The notes under the pieces were generated by a model. It was not told where the DNA came from, did not search any database, and worked only from the letters and a program-made list of their open reading frames with translations. The position numbers and the translations under genes were made by a program. From positions 2,108,001 through 2,172,000 of the forward strand of contig JAKJHU010000057.1 in assembly GCA_022316685.1 (NCBI GenBank): 64,000 nucleotides of DNA. Direction: 5' to 3'. Origin of the DNA: Progne subis subis (Eukaryota; Chordata; Aves; Passeriformes; Hirundinidae). Shown here one piece after another: positions 1-50,769 of the stretch. The number at the start of each line of letters is the position of its first letter. The stretch's first letter is position 1.

Positions 1-148
1 TGCTTACTAATTCAGCATCTTTTCATGAAAATGTCGTTAAAGACCTTTTTCCCAAGCTTATTTCTCGCAGGCTCCGCGGGTGCAGGTGAGCTCGCTGGGC
101 GTGCGGGGCTCCGGCCGCAGTGTGTGGGGTGAGACAGTCTGACCCCAG

Positions 149-868
149 GCGGGACAGCGGTGCCCTGCTCCCCAGGCTGGCACCAGGCGGGACAGCGGTG
201 CCCTGCTCCCCAGGCTGGCACCAGCTGGGACAGCGGTGCCCTGCTCCCCAGGCTGCAGCAGGCGGGACAGCGGTGCCCTGCTCCCCAGGCTGGCACCAGG
301 CGGGACAGCGGTGCCCTGCTCCCCAGGCTGGCACCAGCTGGGACAGCGGTGCCCTGCTCCCCAGGCTGCAGCAGGCGGGACAGCGGTGCCCTGCTCCCCA
401 GGCTGGCACCAGCTGGGACACCGGTGCCCTGCTCCCCAGGCTGGCACCAGCCGGGACAGCGGTGCCCTGCTCCCCAGGCTGCAGCAGGCGGGACAGCGGT
501 GCCCTGCTCCCCAGGCTGGCACCAGCCGGGACAGCGGTGCCCTGCTCCCCAGGCTGCAGCAGGCGGGACAGCGGTGCCCTGCTCCCCAGGCTGCAGCAGG
601 CAGGACAGCGGTGCCCTGCTCCCCAGGCTGCAGCAGGCGGGACAGCGGTGCCCTGCTCACCAGGCTGGCACCAGGCGGGACAGCGGTGCCCTGCTCCCCA
701 GGCTGGCACCAGGCGGGACAGCGGTGCCCTGCTCCCCAGGCTGGCACCAGGCGGGACAGCGGTGCCCTGCTCCCCAGGCTGGCACCAGCCGGGACAGCGG
801 TGCTCTGCTCCCCAGGCTGCAGCAGGCGGGACAGCGGTGCCCTGCTCACCAGGCTGGCACCAGCCGGC
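149..868. repeat. GC-rich minisatellite, 37/38-bp unit, about 19 copies
   Basis: About 19 head-to-tail copies share the core GACAGCGGTGCCCTGCTCC. Two unit types differ in the linker: GGCACCA in the 38-bp type and GCAGCA in the 37-bp type. The 38-bp type has gc, ct or cc after its linker. Copies 1-3 and 4-6 show the same order (38gc, 38ct, 37), so a block of three was duplicated. Few stop codons occur, so long reading frames exist on both strands. These are by-products of the repeat and not genes. It lies about 1.1 kb upstream of the ITPRID2 start codon. Confidence 0.97.
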
Positions 869-1369
869 CATCGTGCCCTCGGTGACGGGCTCAGCCACAG
901 CTGCTGCCGGCCCGGAGGCAGCCAGGGCGGGCAGGGACCGTGCCCGGCGCTCCCGCTGCAGGGAGCTCGGCTAACGCCTCGGGCAGGAGACAGTGAAAGC
1001 GGCCTTTGTGCGGCACCTCCTTCCCGCACACGGGGCTCGTTCTTCTTCTGCTGGCGTTTCAGTTGATTCTGGTGGCTTAAGTGCATCCAGAAGGAGATGA
1101 CGAAGGCTTCAAACGCACCTAAGGTTTTAAGAGGCCGGGTTTGGTGCTTCTGGAGCCCCTGCAGTCCCCATACTGTGCCCGAGCAGAGGCTGATGTAATT
1201 TCACACCCCTGGAGGCAGAAGGCTGTGTGTGCCCAGTACACATCCTGTATCTTTTCCTTGTGCCTTCTCCCCGCTCCCCACTCCCGTTCCCCCATGATAA
1301 AACCCTGCAAAGCCCCTCTTCGCTGCTCTGCATAATTTTTAAATTGGGAACATCCTTTACGGGCCCAGG
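869..1369. other. Non-coding 5' flank between minisatellite and CpG island
   Basis: Mixed unique sequence with no exon or recognised repeat. Positions 1-148, left of the minisatellite, are likewise unassigned. Confidence 0.6.
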
Positions 1370-1437
1370 CCACGAGCGGCCCTTCCCAGCCTGGCCAGGC
1401 GGGAGGGGCTGCGCTGCCGCAGCGCCAGCGGGTCCGA

Positions 1438-1489
1438 CCCCGCATCCCTGCCCCGCATCCCTGCCCCGCATCCCTGCCCCGCATCCCTG
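1438..1489. repeat. 13-bp tandem repeat x4
   Basis: Four perfect copies of CCCCGCATCCCTG lie at the left edge of the CpG island, upstream of the E-box. The array may vary in copy number and lies where core promoter sequence is expected. Confidence 0.95.
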
Positions 1490-1667
1490 CCCCGACACGG
1501 CGGCCCGGCCCCGCCGGGAGGCCCCGCTCTGCCGCCGGCCCCGCCGCCGTCACGTGGCCGCGAGTTTTCTCATCCCTCGGCGGTATGAGGAAGTCAGAGC
1601 CTCCGCCGCCGCCGCCCGCAGCCCGGGCGGGCGCAGCCTCCGCCGCCGCCTCGCCGCGGCGCGACAT

Positions 1668-1908
1668 GTGAGTACCGTGGGCAGCCGGGCCTTGCCGCCT
1701 CTGCCCGCCCCGGCTCTGCCCGCACGGACGCCGGCGGGCCGGGGCCGGCACCTGCGGGCCGGGAGCGGCCGGCCGGGGGGCGGCGGTGGCCGGGTCTGGG
1801 GGCGGGCCGGCGTGTGAGCGCGGGGAGGGGCGGCCGCGCTCCCGGGGGCTGCGCGGACGGCGGCCCCCGGACGGGCGGACGGACGGCACATCTCCGCTCG
1901 CCCGGCAG
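1668..1908 (+). other. Candidate 5' UTR intron of ITPRID2
   Basis: A strong donor-like GTGAGT sits at 1668-1673. A plausible acceptor (pyrimidine-rich, ending ggcag) ends at 1908, 58 bases before the start codon. If used, a non-coding leader exon would end at 1667. This is inferred from site quality only. The alternative is one uninterrupted exon 1. Confidence 0.3.
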
Positions 1909-1966
1909 GCTGGCTCTCTCCGGCGCTCGCCTCCCGGAGTGAAGCCCCGCCGGCGCCGCCGCCCCG

Positions 1967-40675
<38,709 letters not shown>

Positions 40676-40690
40676 AACTGGTACTACAGG

Positions 40691-41107
40691 TAATCTTTGA
40701 GGATCTGCAAGAACCAGATTTTGTTTATTTTTAATTTTTATTTTTATTTTTTGTGTTAAATATCATTGCTAAATTAAAGCTTGCTTTGTTTGCATTTTGC
40801 CCTTGAAACACATGTGATCAAAATTGGAGTTCATTAAATACAGAGAGTACTGATAATCCTGCATAGATTTGGAAAATCATCTGGTTTGCAGTTTTGCCCA
40901 TTCTACTGTCCACCTTTCATGGAGTGGTCCTTGATTTTTAGTTTCAGTGTGCTCTGTGATGACTTTTTATGTGAATGCATCATACAAGAGGATTTCTGCA
41001 GTTTGCCTGCCTTAGATATGAATAGTATCAAAATACATATTTAAACATAACAAACAGACTTTCAAAAATCTAATTTAGGTCTTCATCTTCCTTTTTTTTC
41101 CTCTAAG
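40691..41107 (+). other. Probable 3' UTR intron of ITPRID2
   Basis: The donor CAG|gtaatc lies 15 bases after the stop. A T-rich tract ending cctctaag precedes 41108. Being under 50 bases past the stop, this junction would not be expected to trigger nonsense-mediated decay. Inferred from sites only. Confidence 0.5.
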
Positions 41108-42410
41108 GTTGGACGTAGTTGGAAGTGCTGTGGGATTCTGCTTTGGACAGCACCCACTGATGAAAGTGTCAAGTTGGCTTTGCTTCAGGAAGTGTTAAAG
41201 CTGCTGAGATGGGCTACTGTGTTCGGCGCTTGGTTCTCCAATGTGGACCTTTCCTTGAATTCATCTGTAAGGACATGGACACTTTAACATTACTTTCCTT
41301 AAAGCATCAGCAAAGTTGTGTCATTCTGAAAGGTTTTGTATTTATTTGTATGTCCCTGATGTAAATCGTTATGTAGCTAATTTCTTTGTCTAATGATGCA
41401 TCATGAAACTTGAAGATTTCCAGACGTAACCAATTTATAAATAACACGTACACATTCAGCCTAGCTTTTTTTAAAAAAAATAGAAAAAACCCACAACACC
41501 CTTCCCAAAACACTGACCTCTATGAGGTATTTATTGTGCAATAACTGATCCACTTTAAGAGCTTGAAATAACCAATAGTGGTTTCCACTGCTGTTACTTA
41601 GTGCCACTTCAAAAGAAGGAAACAACCCTGTCATACAAATTGCTGTTAGTTCTTGGGGCGGTTACTATTAGCAGAGTGGTAGAATGACATGAGGTTACTC
41701 TTAAAACTACTTAAAGTTCTGACACTGAAAGTCTTATCTTTGTGTAGAAGACAACTTTTAACTAATTTTATTTGCTTCCTTTCTGTTTGCTCATCCCTTT
41801 ATAGGAAAGTGCCTTATTTAAGCACTGGCATGGTTTTTTTTGGTGTTGACTGCACGCAGTCATACCAAGAGAAGTTCTGCTTCATATTAACCAAAATGCA
41901 ATAGAATTACTATCTTCTGAAAGCAATTAGGATTTGCAACTTGGAATGCACAAATGACCTTGCTTATTTTATGGGGAAAATGGAAAAAAATCTCTTTTCC
42001 TTCTCCATCCCTCACAGAGTGTATTTTCAGTCAGCCTGGTGAATATCCGATTGTTCCAATGGAGAAAATTGGAAGTCATTGGAGTTTATATGTGGTCAAA
42101 TAGACTTTTAGTGGATATGTAATATCCCTTTTGGCTGCGCTTGAACTCTCTTTACTCCTTTGCCTTTTCCATCTACTAAAACTCTTTACACTATGTCAAG
42201 GTCTTTAATCAAAAATAGTTTCAAATATTACAATATTATATTAAAAAGTTTATAAAATTTTAAATTGTGTTAGGAAGACACACAAGGGCTGATTTCTTTA
42301 AAAAAGTGTATATTAAACCAATAAAATATTTATTTTGCCTATAATTTGTGTCACTGTTTTGTATTGTGCATGGTTTACTCTTAAGCAAAATAAAAGTAAG
42401 ATAGATTTGA
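41108..42410 (+). other. ITPRID2: Probable ITPRID2 3' UTR
   Basis: A non-coding AT-rich stretch after the stop codon or after the 3' UTR intron. It ends at polyadenylation signals AATAAA at 42320-42325 and 42389-42394, with T/GT-rich sequence (TTTTGTATTGTGCATGG) between them. No AATAAA of similar quality was noticed earlier in the stretch. Confidence 0.6.
42320..42394 (+). promoter_or_regulatory. ITPRID2: Two polyadenylation signals, AATAAA
   Basis: AATAAA occurs at 42320 and again at 42389. The GT-rich downstream sequence at about 42345-42375 fits cleavage after the first signal. The second may give a slightly longer end. Confidence 0.6.
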
Positions 42411-43869
42411 TCAAACAGTACACATAATGGGGAACAGCAGGAAAGCTCAGGACTTGGCTTTCCAAAAATCTTTCAGATATTCAGGGACCCTGAAATGTGA
42501 GAGTGCTGTTGGCACTTGAGCACTCCTAAAGTTGTTGGCTTCTCTTGCTAGTCCAAGAAATTGGTTGGTCTTGAACTCTCATCAGAGTTTGTCCCAGTAA
42601 GTAGAGGCAGGGCTTTCTTGAAAACCTTATTCTGCACATTGAACAGCTGAAATACGAACTCTGTCAGCCCTGACACGTGGCAATCCATACAAGGTGGTAA
42701 GCTGCAGTAGATTTCTGCCTTGCCTTGCAGCTTGCCTGAGCGCATAGCTCCATTCCAGAACAGCACAGCAGATCAGCCAGCCAGACCCACATGCCTGCCA
42801 CCTTCCTATGCAAAAGCACAAAGCCAAAACCGACTCCACCTGCTCCCCTTGTCCCCAGCCAGACCAATTAACATGCTTGACCACTTAGGTAGGTCCTGTG
42901 CCTTTGAGCTCAGCAAAGCAGCTTTCCAAGAAAGGTGACAACTGCAGCTTTCAGGGAGTGATGGAGGAAAGCACTTCAGGAGCTGGTGGCAGTCCAGCAG
43001 TAGCTGCCAGCAGCATCTTCCTTGGAGACAGCAGCCTGACTTCCTGGTGCTCCACCAAGAAAAGTCACTTGGTAACATCCCAGAGTATCTGAGGTACTTC
43101 GTCTTGTAGCTTGTAAGAACATTTGATCTCAGCAGTGCAAATCCTAGTGTTTATTATATTCTGAGAAATTAAAAATACTTGCCAAATTTTCATCCAACTG
43201 ATGGAAGTCAGATTTCTGAGGTCTGGATATAATTTAAAATAAAGGCATTTCAAAATGACATTTCTAAAAACTCGACTAAAACTAATGGATATAAAAGCAT
43301 CTGTTTTTCCATAATCTGGGTAGCAGATTTTTGCCATTCTTAAAGATACTTCCAGCTAATATTTTCTCAGTGGCACTTATATGTAGGAATGCCTATAAAC
43401 TATTTAAAAAATTATTTTAGTGTATCTGTTGTATAGGTTGTTATCAACTTCTGTTGACGATTCTGTTTGTGCCTTAGGAGCAGCCATCATTATTATTGAA
43501 CACATGCCTATCCTGGATGGCTTAGCATCATGGTTTTCTGAGCATGGACAGTTTTTCTTTTGTTTAATGATTCAAACTGCTACTTTCCTTGCAAATTAGT
43601 GTCCTCTTTTTTCTGCCAGCCTGGAACTTGATATGGATTATATGCAGATTCAGACAGCTTTATTAGTGGCTGATAAATATTGGACAATCAAATTTGCAGT
43701 GAATAAAACCAGACAGTATTGCCAGAGATATTTTGGATGCTTTTCTGAAGTTTGCTATGACAGTGGCCTTTTTCATTGCCAGTTGGCTGAAGGAGTAACA
43801 GGAGAACCCACCTGATCACGTGGCTTAAGGACATGTTCCACTGGTGGCATTTTGGCTTTTTCAGTCTCG
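42411..43869. other. Intergenic, no gene recognised
   Basis: Unique sequence. A 60-codon open stretch at 43633-43815 follows a T-rich tract ending ctgccag at 43620, like a splice acceptor. It matches no family I know and lacks a convincing donor. Confidence 0.65.
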
Positions 43870-45860
43870 GGTTGGTTCATATGGCACCGGGCTTGTTGGA
43901 GACAGATGGGGTTCACTGGCTAAGAGGGGTAAAGGATTCTAGCCCGTGGGCTGGCAGTGGTGGTTTGAGAGGGCTTTGAACTGGCTTGGAAAGGGGACAG
44001 AGATAAGGGCAGTCTCACCAGAGATGGGCCTAGGGGCAGCATGCCGGTGCTGGGGGTGGTATCGATAGCCCAGCTGACATGCTTCTACACCAACGTGTGC
44101 AGTGTCAGTAACAAGGGGAGGAACTGGAAGCCATCGTGCAGCAGGAAAGTCATGACATAGTGTCCCTCACAGAAATGTCCTGGGATGCCTTGTGGAGGGC
44201 TGCAATGATGCTTATAAGCTCCTCAGAAGGGTCGGGCGAGGAAGCCAATGCAGCAGCGTGGCTCTGTACATTAGGGAACGTTTGCTCTATGCAGAGCCAA
44301 GGAGAGTGGTGATAAGGTTGAGTGCCTGTGGGAGAAAATCAGGGGGAAAGGCCAGCAAGGCAAAAGTCCTGGTGAGAGTCTGTTACAGACCACCCAACCA
44401 GGATGAGGCGGCAGATGAACTACGCTATAAGCGCCTGGCTGAGGTTCCACAATCGTTGGCCCATGTTCTTGTGAGAGGCTTTAACTTGCCAGACGTCTCC
44501 TGGAAACTCCAGCAGGGGAGAGGAGGCAGTCCTGGAGTGTGCCGAAGAGAGCTCCCTGACACGCCTGGGAGTAAGGCTGCGAGGCGTGGTGCCCCACTAG
44601 GTCTGTTTATGAACACAGAAGGGCTGGTGGGAGATGCTGTGCTCAAGACAGCCTTCAACCACAGAACCATGGAATGATAGTTTCTGATTCTTGGTGTAAT
44701 AAGAAGAGGGATCAACAAAACCTTGAGCTTCTAGAGGGCAGACTTTGGCCTGTTCAGGACGCTGGCTCAGAGAGTCCCTTGGGAATCAGTCCTTAATAAC
44801 TAAGGGTCCAGCAAGGCTGGATATACTTCAAGAAGGAGATATTAAAGATGCAGGAGCAGGCCATCCCCATGTGCTGAAAGAAGAGCTAGTGGGGAAGAAG
44901 GCTGGCCTGGCTGAACAGGGAGCTTTCATTGGAACTCAGGACAAAAGAGAGGCTGGAAGAAGGCAACTCAGAAGAGCATAAGGATGTCATTAGGTTATGT
45001 AGAAAAAACTTAGAAGGCAAAAGCTCAGCTAGAACTCAATCTGGCCACTGCTATGAAGGATACTAAAAAGTGTTTTTGTAAGTACATTAACAAGAGGCAG
45101 AATGAGGAAAAGCTCCATCATTTATTGGACGTGGGGGGTAAAATTGTCATGAAGGTTGAAGAAAATGCTGAAGTACTTAATGCCTTCTTTCCCTCAGTCT
45201 TTAACAGACACACCAGTTTTCCCCTGGGCAATCAGCTTCCTGAGCTGGTAGACAGACACAGGAAGCAGAATAGGCCCCGTGCAATCCAGGAGGAAGCATT
45301 TAGTGACCTGCTGTGCTATGTAAACACTCACAAGTCTCTGGGGCCAGGTGGGATTCACTTGAGGGTGCTGAGGGAGCTGGCAGAAGAGCTTGCTAAGCCA
45401 CTTCTCCATCATTTGTCATCAGTTCTGGTTAACTAGAAAAATCACAGCTGGAGACTGCCCAATGTGACACCCATGTACAAGAAGTGTTGGAAGGAGAATC
45501 CTGGGAAGTAGAAGCCTGTCAGCCTGACCTCAATGCCAGAGGAGCTTATGGATCAAATTGATATGAGTTCAACCTCATGACTCATAGAGGACAACCAAAG
45601 GATGAAGCCCAGCATGGATTTAGGAAAGGTAGGTCCTGCTTCGGCAGTGTGATGTTTTTATGATCAGGTAGCCTGTCTAGCTGGATGAGGGAAAGACTGC
45701 TGGATGTAGTCAGCCTTTGATACTGTTTCCCACAGCATTCTCCTGAAGAAGCTGGTGGTCCACGACTTGGACAGGAGCACTCTGCTGGGTTGAAAACTGG
45801 CTGCATGGCCGGGCCCAGAGAGTGGTGAGGAATGGTGCTACATCAAGCTGGGGGGTTCCC
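43870..45860 (+). mobile_element. CR1 LINE fragment: second-ORF endonuclease and partial reverse transcriptase, 3' half missing
   Basis: The left part carries the typical region before the second ORF. At 44192-44677 an endonuclease-like frame shows VALYIRERL, VCYRPPNQDE, FNLPDVSWK and EGLVGD. The expected GDFN reads RGFN, so the catalytic aspartate is lost. At 45053-45436 a separate frame shows KCFCKYINKR, LNAFFPSVFN and HKSLGPGGIHLRVLRELAEE from the N-terminal reverse transcriptase. Around 45700 an SAFDTV-like remnant of the SKAFDTV motif has lost codons beside it. Similarity ends near 45860, before the YADD box and the CR1 tail. It is a dead copy with several frame breaks. Confidence 0.9.
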
Positions 45861-48800
45861 TGATTTTGTGCTTCTAATATAAAGTCAAGGGCTGTATTTT
45901 TGAAACCCTGACATCTTCCTGGGTATGTTACAGTATAGTCCATTTCAGGCAAGAATCTTTTGACTGTCTGCTCAGGTCATGTCCCATTAATCCAGCTCAT
46001 TTCCTATGTCTTGGATGTGTATATTCTATTGATAGTAGTGGATAGGATCTAGCAGCAAGTGTTTGTTCATTACTTCAAAGCGTGGAGAGCTGTGGAATAG
46101 ACAGTGTAAGTTCTTCTGTGCTCAGATAAAGTAACTTTAAACTGACTCTGATTAAAACCATACTGCTGAGGAATTATTATCTTAACTAAAGAGCTTGTAT
46201 AAACAGAAATAGCTGTATCTTTTTACTTATGTCAGCTTTATGTATCCACATATATAGTCAGTACGTAAACAAACGCAAACCTGATATTCTGTGGATAAGA
46301 ACTGGTGATGGAAATTTGGGTTAGGCTGTTACCAGGACAACAGCTCTCACTGAATGTCCCACTGACTCTGTCACTGCTCAGAAAGGTTTTCTGTTCTTCT
46401 TGGCCTGCCTGTGGCAGCACTTGGTACTCATGAGGCAGATGAGATCTGCTCTGCATTCTCCCACCCTTGCAGATTTTAAATTCTTTGCATTTTGTATATA
46501 TAAATAGCAGACTGTGTTTCCAGCAGCTCAGTGGGAGTCACCCTGTTTGCAAAGCCGTTTTGAAGGGAAAATTTCAGTATCATTTTGAATATGTAATATC
46601 TTATTCTTGGAAGGCCTCTATCTGATTTTAGCACCTATGAGCAAGGCACAGTGCAGAGGCCCAAAGAGAGAACCTGTCCATGAAAAGGATGTGCGCAACA
46701 AAGGGTGTGTGCAGTGTTCACGCTTTCTCCCTCTCCTTCTGCTCATGGCCAACACCAAGAGCTGGGCAGCTGATGCCCCTGTCTGGGCAAAGGCAGGGAA
46801 GAAGCTGTTCATCTGTTTGTTAAAAAAGGCAGAAGGAAGGGGCCCATTGAGGCCCTTTTGGCTGCAGCAGAAAGCCAATGTGCTGTGCAGTGTTTCTCTC
46901 CATGATGATGCTGGGGCTGCCCAGCAATATGCTGAGGTCATGCTGCTGTGAGGAGAGGCGTCAGCTGGAGAGCCCAGGGAGAGCACAGACCAGCATATCT
47001 GTGTCAAATCACTCACATATCGGTGGCCACAATGGGGATTAAAGTTGTAGCTAAGAGACACACTGGAAGAATTGCTGCTTCCAAGCTGAGCCCTTGCTCT
47101 GCAAAGGCAGCCTGTTGGATCAGGGTACTGTAACTTAGTGCTTCTCTGCATCTGCAATGGTGAATTTGGGAGCCAAAACCTTAAGCAGGTTTGTTTTACA
47201 ATGAGCTCCAGTTGTCCTCTCCTCTCAAGAGTGATGCTGCAGTAGTCTCTGACTACACCAGAGGAGCTGAGGCAGATCAGAGCCACAACAAAAATTGTGC
47301 AGACTGCGGAGCAGACACCCTTGAATTGCCATCCCAGAAGCATTGTCTTTGGCTGGAAACAGGACATAAACCTTTCCTAAGACACTAGGGGAAATAACTC
47401 AAGCAGGAACTATGCCGTGAGTGCTTCCATAGCTCATCCCTACAGCAGGATATTTTAAAAGGCAGTGCTTCATACAAGAACATAGCAAATGACGTAGGAA
47501 GGAAAGATCTTGGACAGTTATTATTATTAATTCCATTACAGTTTTAGCTGAATCATGAAGGCATCTGAGACTGAAATTATGAGGAGTGCACTAAAAACAG
47601 AAGATGAACTGCAAGGATGTGTCAGTACTTAAATGTGTTTCAGCTCTTCCCCAGACTATGATGCAGTCTATAGAAAATGCCAGCACACTTTGCCTGGAGA
47701 CTTCTAATGCTGCAAATTAGTGTAAGAGGGAGCCAAGGTAGGCATCCTGAAATGTTATCTCTGAGTGCTCTCTCAGTATTGTCATACTGTTTTAAAAATA
47801 CTGCTATTGTAGTAGTGCATGTGAAGACTGTTGGGCAGCCAGCTCCAAACAGGTGCAGGGAGAAAAGCTGCAGGAAGCAAATACTTCCACATCACATCAT
47901 TGGGGAGCCTCTCTCCCAATCCTAGCCAGCCCCACTGAGGATTTGTTCTTGTGTTTTGCTCTGTCCTGAATTCTGTCTCCTCTCAGAAGCTGCCAGAAAG
48001 TGATTTTGTTGGTCTGGGTTTTTTGTAAGGTTGTTGAGCTTTTTTTTCTTATATACCATTGATAAAAATGCATTTGAGACACAATTCTTTTGTATTACAA
48101 TGTCCAGCAATCTAGAGCTGAAACACACTGTTATAATTCTTTGAGAGCTTAATATTTTAATAAATTTTTACTTTCTGTATATGGATTTTTAAATTACTTT
48201 TTCATTAATGTAAGAAATGTTAAGCCTTTGTAATGGTAATTATAGCTCCTGTAATCAATAACATAAATTAGAATTGCAATTGTACAATTTAATACATGAA
48301 GTTTTGTAGACATCTAGAATAGACAGTTTAAGGGAAATCTTTTTTTTCCTAGAGAAACTTGATATTTAAAATATATCATTTATTATTATTTATGGTAGCA
48401 GTGCATCTGGAAAACTTTTTTCTCACATTACCTGGGACTGCAAAAACAAGCATTATTTTCTTTCAAGTATGAAATTTCAAGAGGAAAGCCACAACTTCAG
48501 ATCCCTGTGTACATCCTCCCCCATGGGTAACCCTATGTATGGGCTGTGTATATACCCCTGGTATGTCTGAAGCTGTCACTGATGATAATGGCACATCTGT
48601 GCCTGAAGGACTCGTGAAATTGGATAATTAGACCATCCTGAAAAGCAACTCTCTATTTGTCCTGGTGAAAGCAGAGTGTGCCTCTCTTACTTCAGTGCCT
48701 GTCTTTGTTGTGGCAGCACTGCTGCTACAATTGCACTCTTGCTCTAATTGTGGAAGTCTAGAAAGCAAATTATGTTTTGTCTTTGTAGGAATAGTGAAGG

Positions 48801-50460
48801 CTTAAAAGTGGTCAAATGAAACACTGAATATCAGTGTTTTGTGCATCTCTTTCGTTTGTTGTGGTAAATGAAATTAAGCATTTCACTTAAGCACCAAAAA
48901 TATTTGGGACTCAGATGGAAAGGTCCCAGAATAACCTGGTCTCAGGCTCTGCTTCAAGCAGCTAGTGGGACCAAGTATCTCCAGAAGGCCAATCAGACTC
49001 TTCTGTGATTCAAAACTCTAAGTTAATGCCACCTAAACTACCAAAAGAAATCTAATAAGAAAGTTGCCAGCTACTAGCTATCAGCTGGAAACCACTATGG
49101 TTCACAGTAGCTTTGATTTGGATGAGGAGGGGAATTTTGGCCCTCATTGAGAGTTATTTTTGACCATTGGGCCAACTGGATCCTTAAAGTGTATTCTTGC
49201 CTCTAAGCTTTATCAGGTCCTTCATAAACCAGCTAGCTCCTGTGCTTGCCTCTGTTCAGAAACAGCCTGGTGTTTCGATAAAGTGTCATGACTTTAATTC
49301 GTAAAAATCAAAGCCAAACGAGTATTGAGCGCCTGACTTGCTGGTTTGTTCTGTGTGTGCAGCCAGTGCATTGTTCTTCTCCACAATCCTGGCTCCTTCC
49401 CCGCCTCCTCCGCTGGCACAGGTGGGAAAGCACTCAGTGACTCAATAAGCTTGTGGTGAACTGTGAAAATCCTCAGTGCTCTCAGTGGCCTGAACAAAGA
49501 ACATTTTCAAATTCCTCTGAGTTTTGCAAAGAGGTGGGTTAAGTCAGTGATTGCTGGGTATGGTTTCACACACTTCTCTTGAATTAACATGAAATGACAA
49601 GTGAAAATCAATTATATTCACAAAGGAGTGCTATGGATAGGATTGACCAAATTATTTTCCTGGTCTTGGAATGCGGCACAGATTTTGTACCCTTAAGTAG
49701 GATTTAGCCTCTGAATTTTAGTCATGCAAAAGTGATTTAACTAGTCTGAATCATCTTTCCTTTTTCTAGGGTTAATGGAGAGTAAATGTAATCTTGAGTA
49801 AACAGTATATCCCGCTTTACTTGGATACAATGATGATGTGCTTGGCGTGAGGGAGCCCGGAGAGCTGGCTCGGATGTGGGCGTTCTCAGTGTCTGGAGCC
49901 ATGTGAAATGGAGCCCACCGGAAGAAACCACAGTCTGAATCTGCAAACCAGGCCTAAGGTGCAAACCCACCCGAGAAGCGTCATGAAATTTGGGCAACTC
50001 TGTAGCATCATCACCAAAAATTTTCCTGTAAGATTTAATAGAGTCTAAACCAGTAAAATTTAAGAAATATTTGAAAAAGCAAAGGGTATTGTTTGATATG
50101 TGAAGAGAGGAGAGCGGTTCTGGCACACTGTAACAGAGATCGAATTTTTGCGTCCACCCCTTCTGCTACCTCCACCCCCAAAATCTGAAAACTTCCTGAT
50201 TTGTGCTCATCAATAATTAAGAGCCCATCAGCAATACTCAGAGGGAGCTTGCATTGCACTTCTGAGCAGCCAGTTAGTAATATACGGTGGAGAGATCCTC
50301 TTTTTCAAATCCCAAGGCTCCAGGCCATGCAATGCTAGTATTGCATTTTCAATTAGCTTCTGAGTGAATGCTTGGCATATGTAGAAGTGAGCTGGTACAC
50401 AATTAGCTTATTGTTCCTTTCAGCTTTCTGCTGAGAGGATCTGAAGGGCTGCTGAAAAGA
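45861..50460. other. Intergenic between CR1 fragment and PPP1R1C
   Basis: No gene is supported. A 249-codon open stretch on the minus strand (47367-46618) is long for chance but resembles nothing known. An AT-rich block lies at about 48130-48480. Positions 49800-50460 lead into the PPP1R1C first exon and may hold its proximal regulatory sequence. Confidence 0.6.
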
Positions 50461-50471
50461 GGGGAGAGGGG

Positions 50472-50488
50472 AAAAAAAAAAAAAAAAA
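50472..50488. repeat. Poly(A)17 upstream of PPP1R1C
   Basis: A homopolymer about 200 bases before the start codon, near or within the first exon. Confidence 0.9.
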
Positions 50489-50688
50489 GAAAATAGCCAA
50501 GGCAGTGGCATCTCTGTGGATGTGGAATAAGGGAGTTGCTCGGCTCACGCAGATTCCCGTGCTAAGTCGGGAGTTACAGCTGTTCCTGCGGAGCGCTCAG
50601 CCTGGCTGTGGGGACGGCGCCGGGCAGAGGCACAGACCCAGTCTCAGGCTCCAGGCTCTTCTCCCGTCTGTCTCACTTCAGCATCGTG
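50489..50688 (+). promoter_or_regulatory. PPP1R1C: PPP1R1C 5' UTR / promoter region
   Basis: Moderately GC-rich sequence directly upstream of the PPP1R1C start codon. The coding frame is open back to 50608 without an ATG, so 50689 is the first usable start. No TATA box or acceptor site is obvious, and the transcription start is unknown. Confidence 0.45.
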
Positions 50689-50769
50689 ATGGAGCCCAAC
50701 AGCCCCAAAAAAATACAGTTTGCTGTGCCCCTGTTTCAGAGCCAAATAGATCCCGAGGCAGCTGAGCAG
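50689..50769 (+). CDS. PPP1R1C: PPP1R1C coding exon 1 (residues 1-27)
   Basis: It carries the start codon and the KIQF docking motif. It is 81 bases and ends in phase 0 at GAGCAG|gtaagg. It differs from the human segment as I remember it by Val15 to Leu and Ala21 to Asp. Confidence 0.95.

Noticed and set aside
149..868. CRISPR-like repeat array
   Set aside because: Units are directly adjacent with no unique spacers, and the DNA is vertebrate.
12..1086. Several open stretches of 240-340 codons on both strands over the minisatellite
   Set aside because: They come from a stop-free repeat unit whose 37/38-bp lengths shift frames. Translations are only the repeat read in different frames.
43633..43815. 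Possible extra exon or small gene with a 60-codon frame
   Set aside because: It has an acceptor-like site before it but no donor, no similarity and no partner exons.
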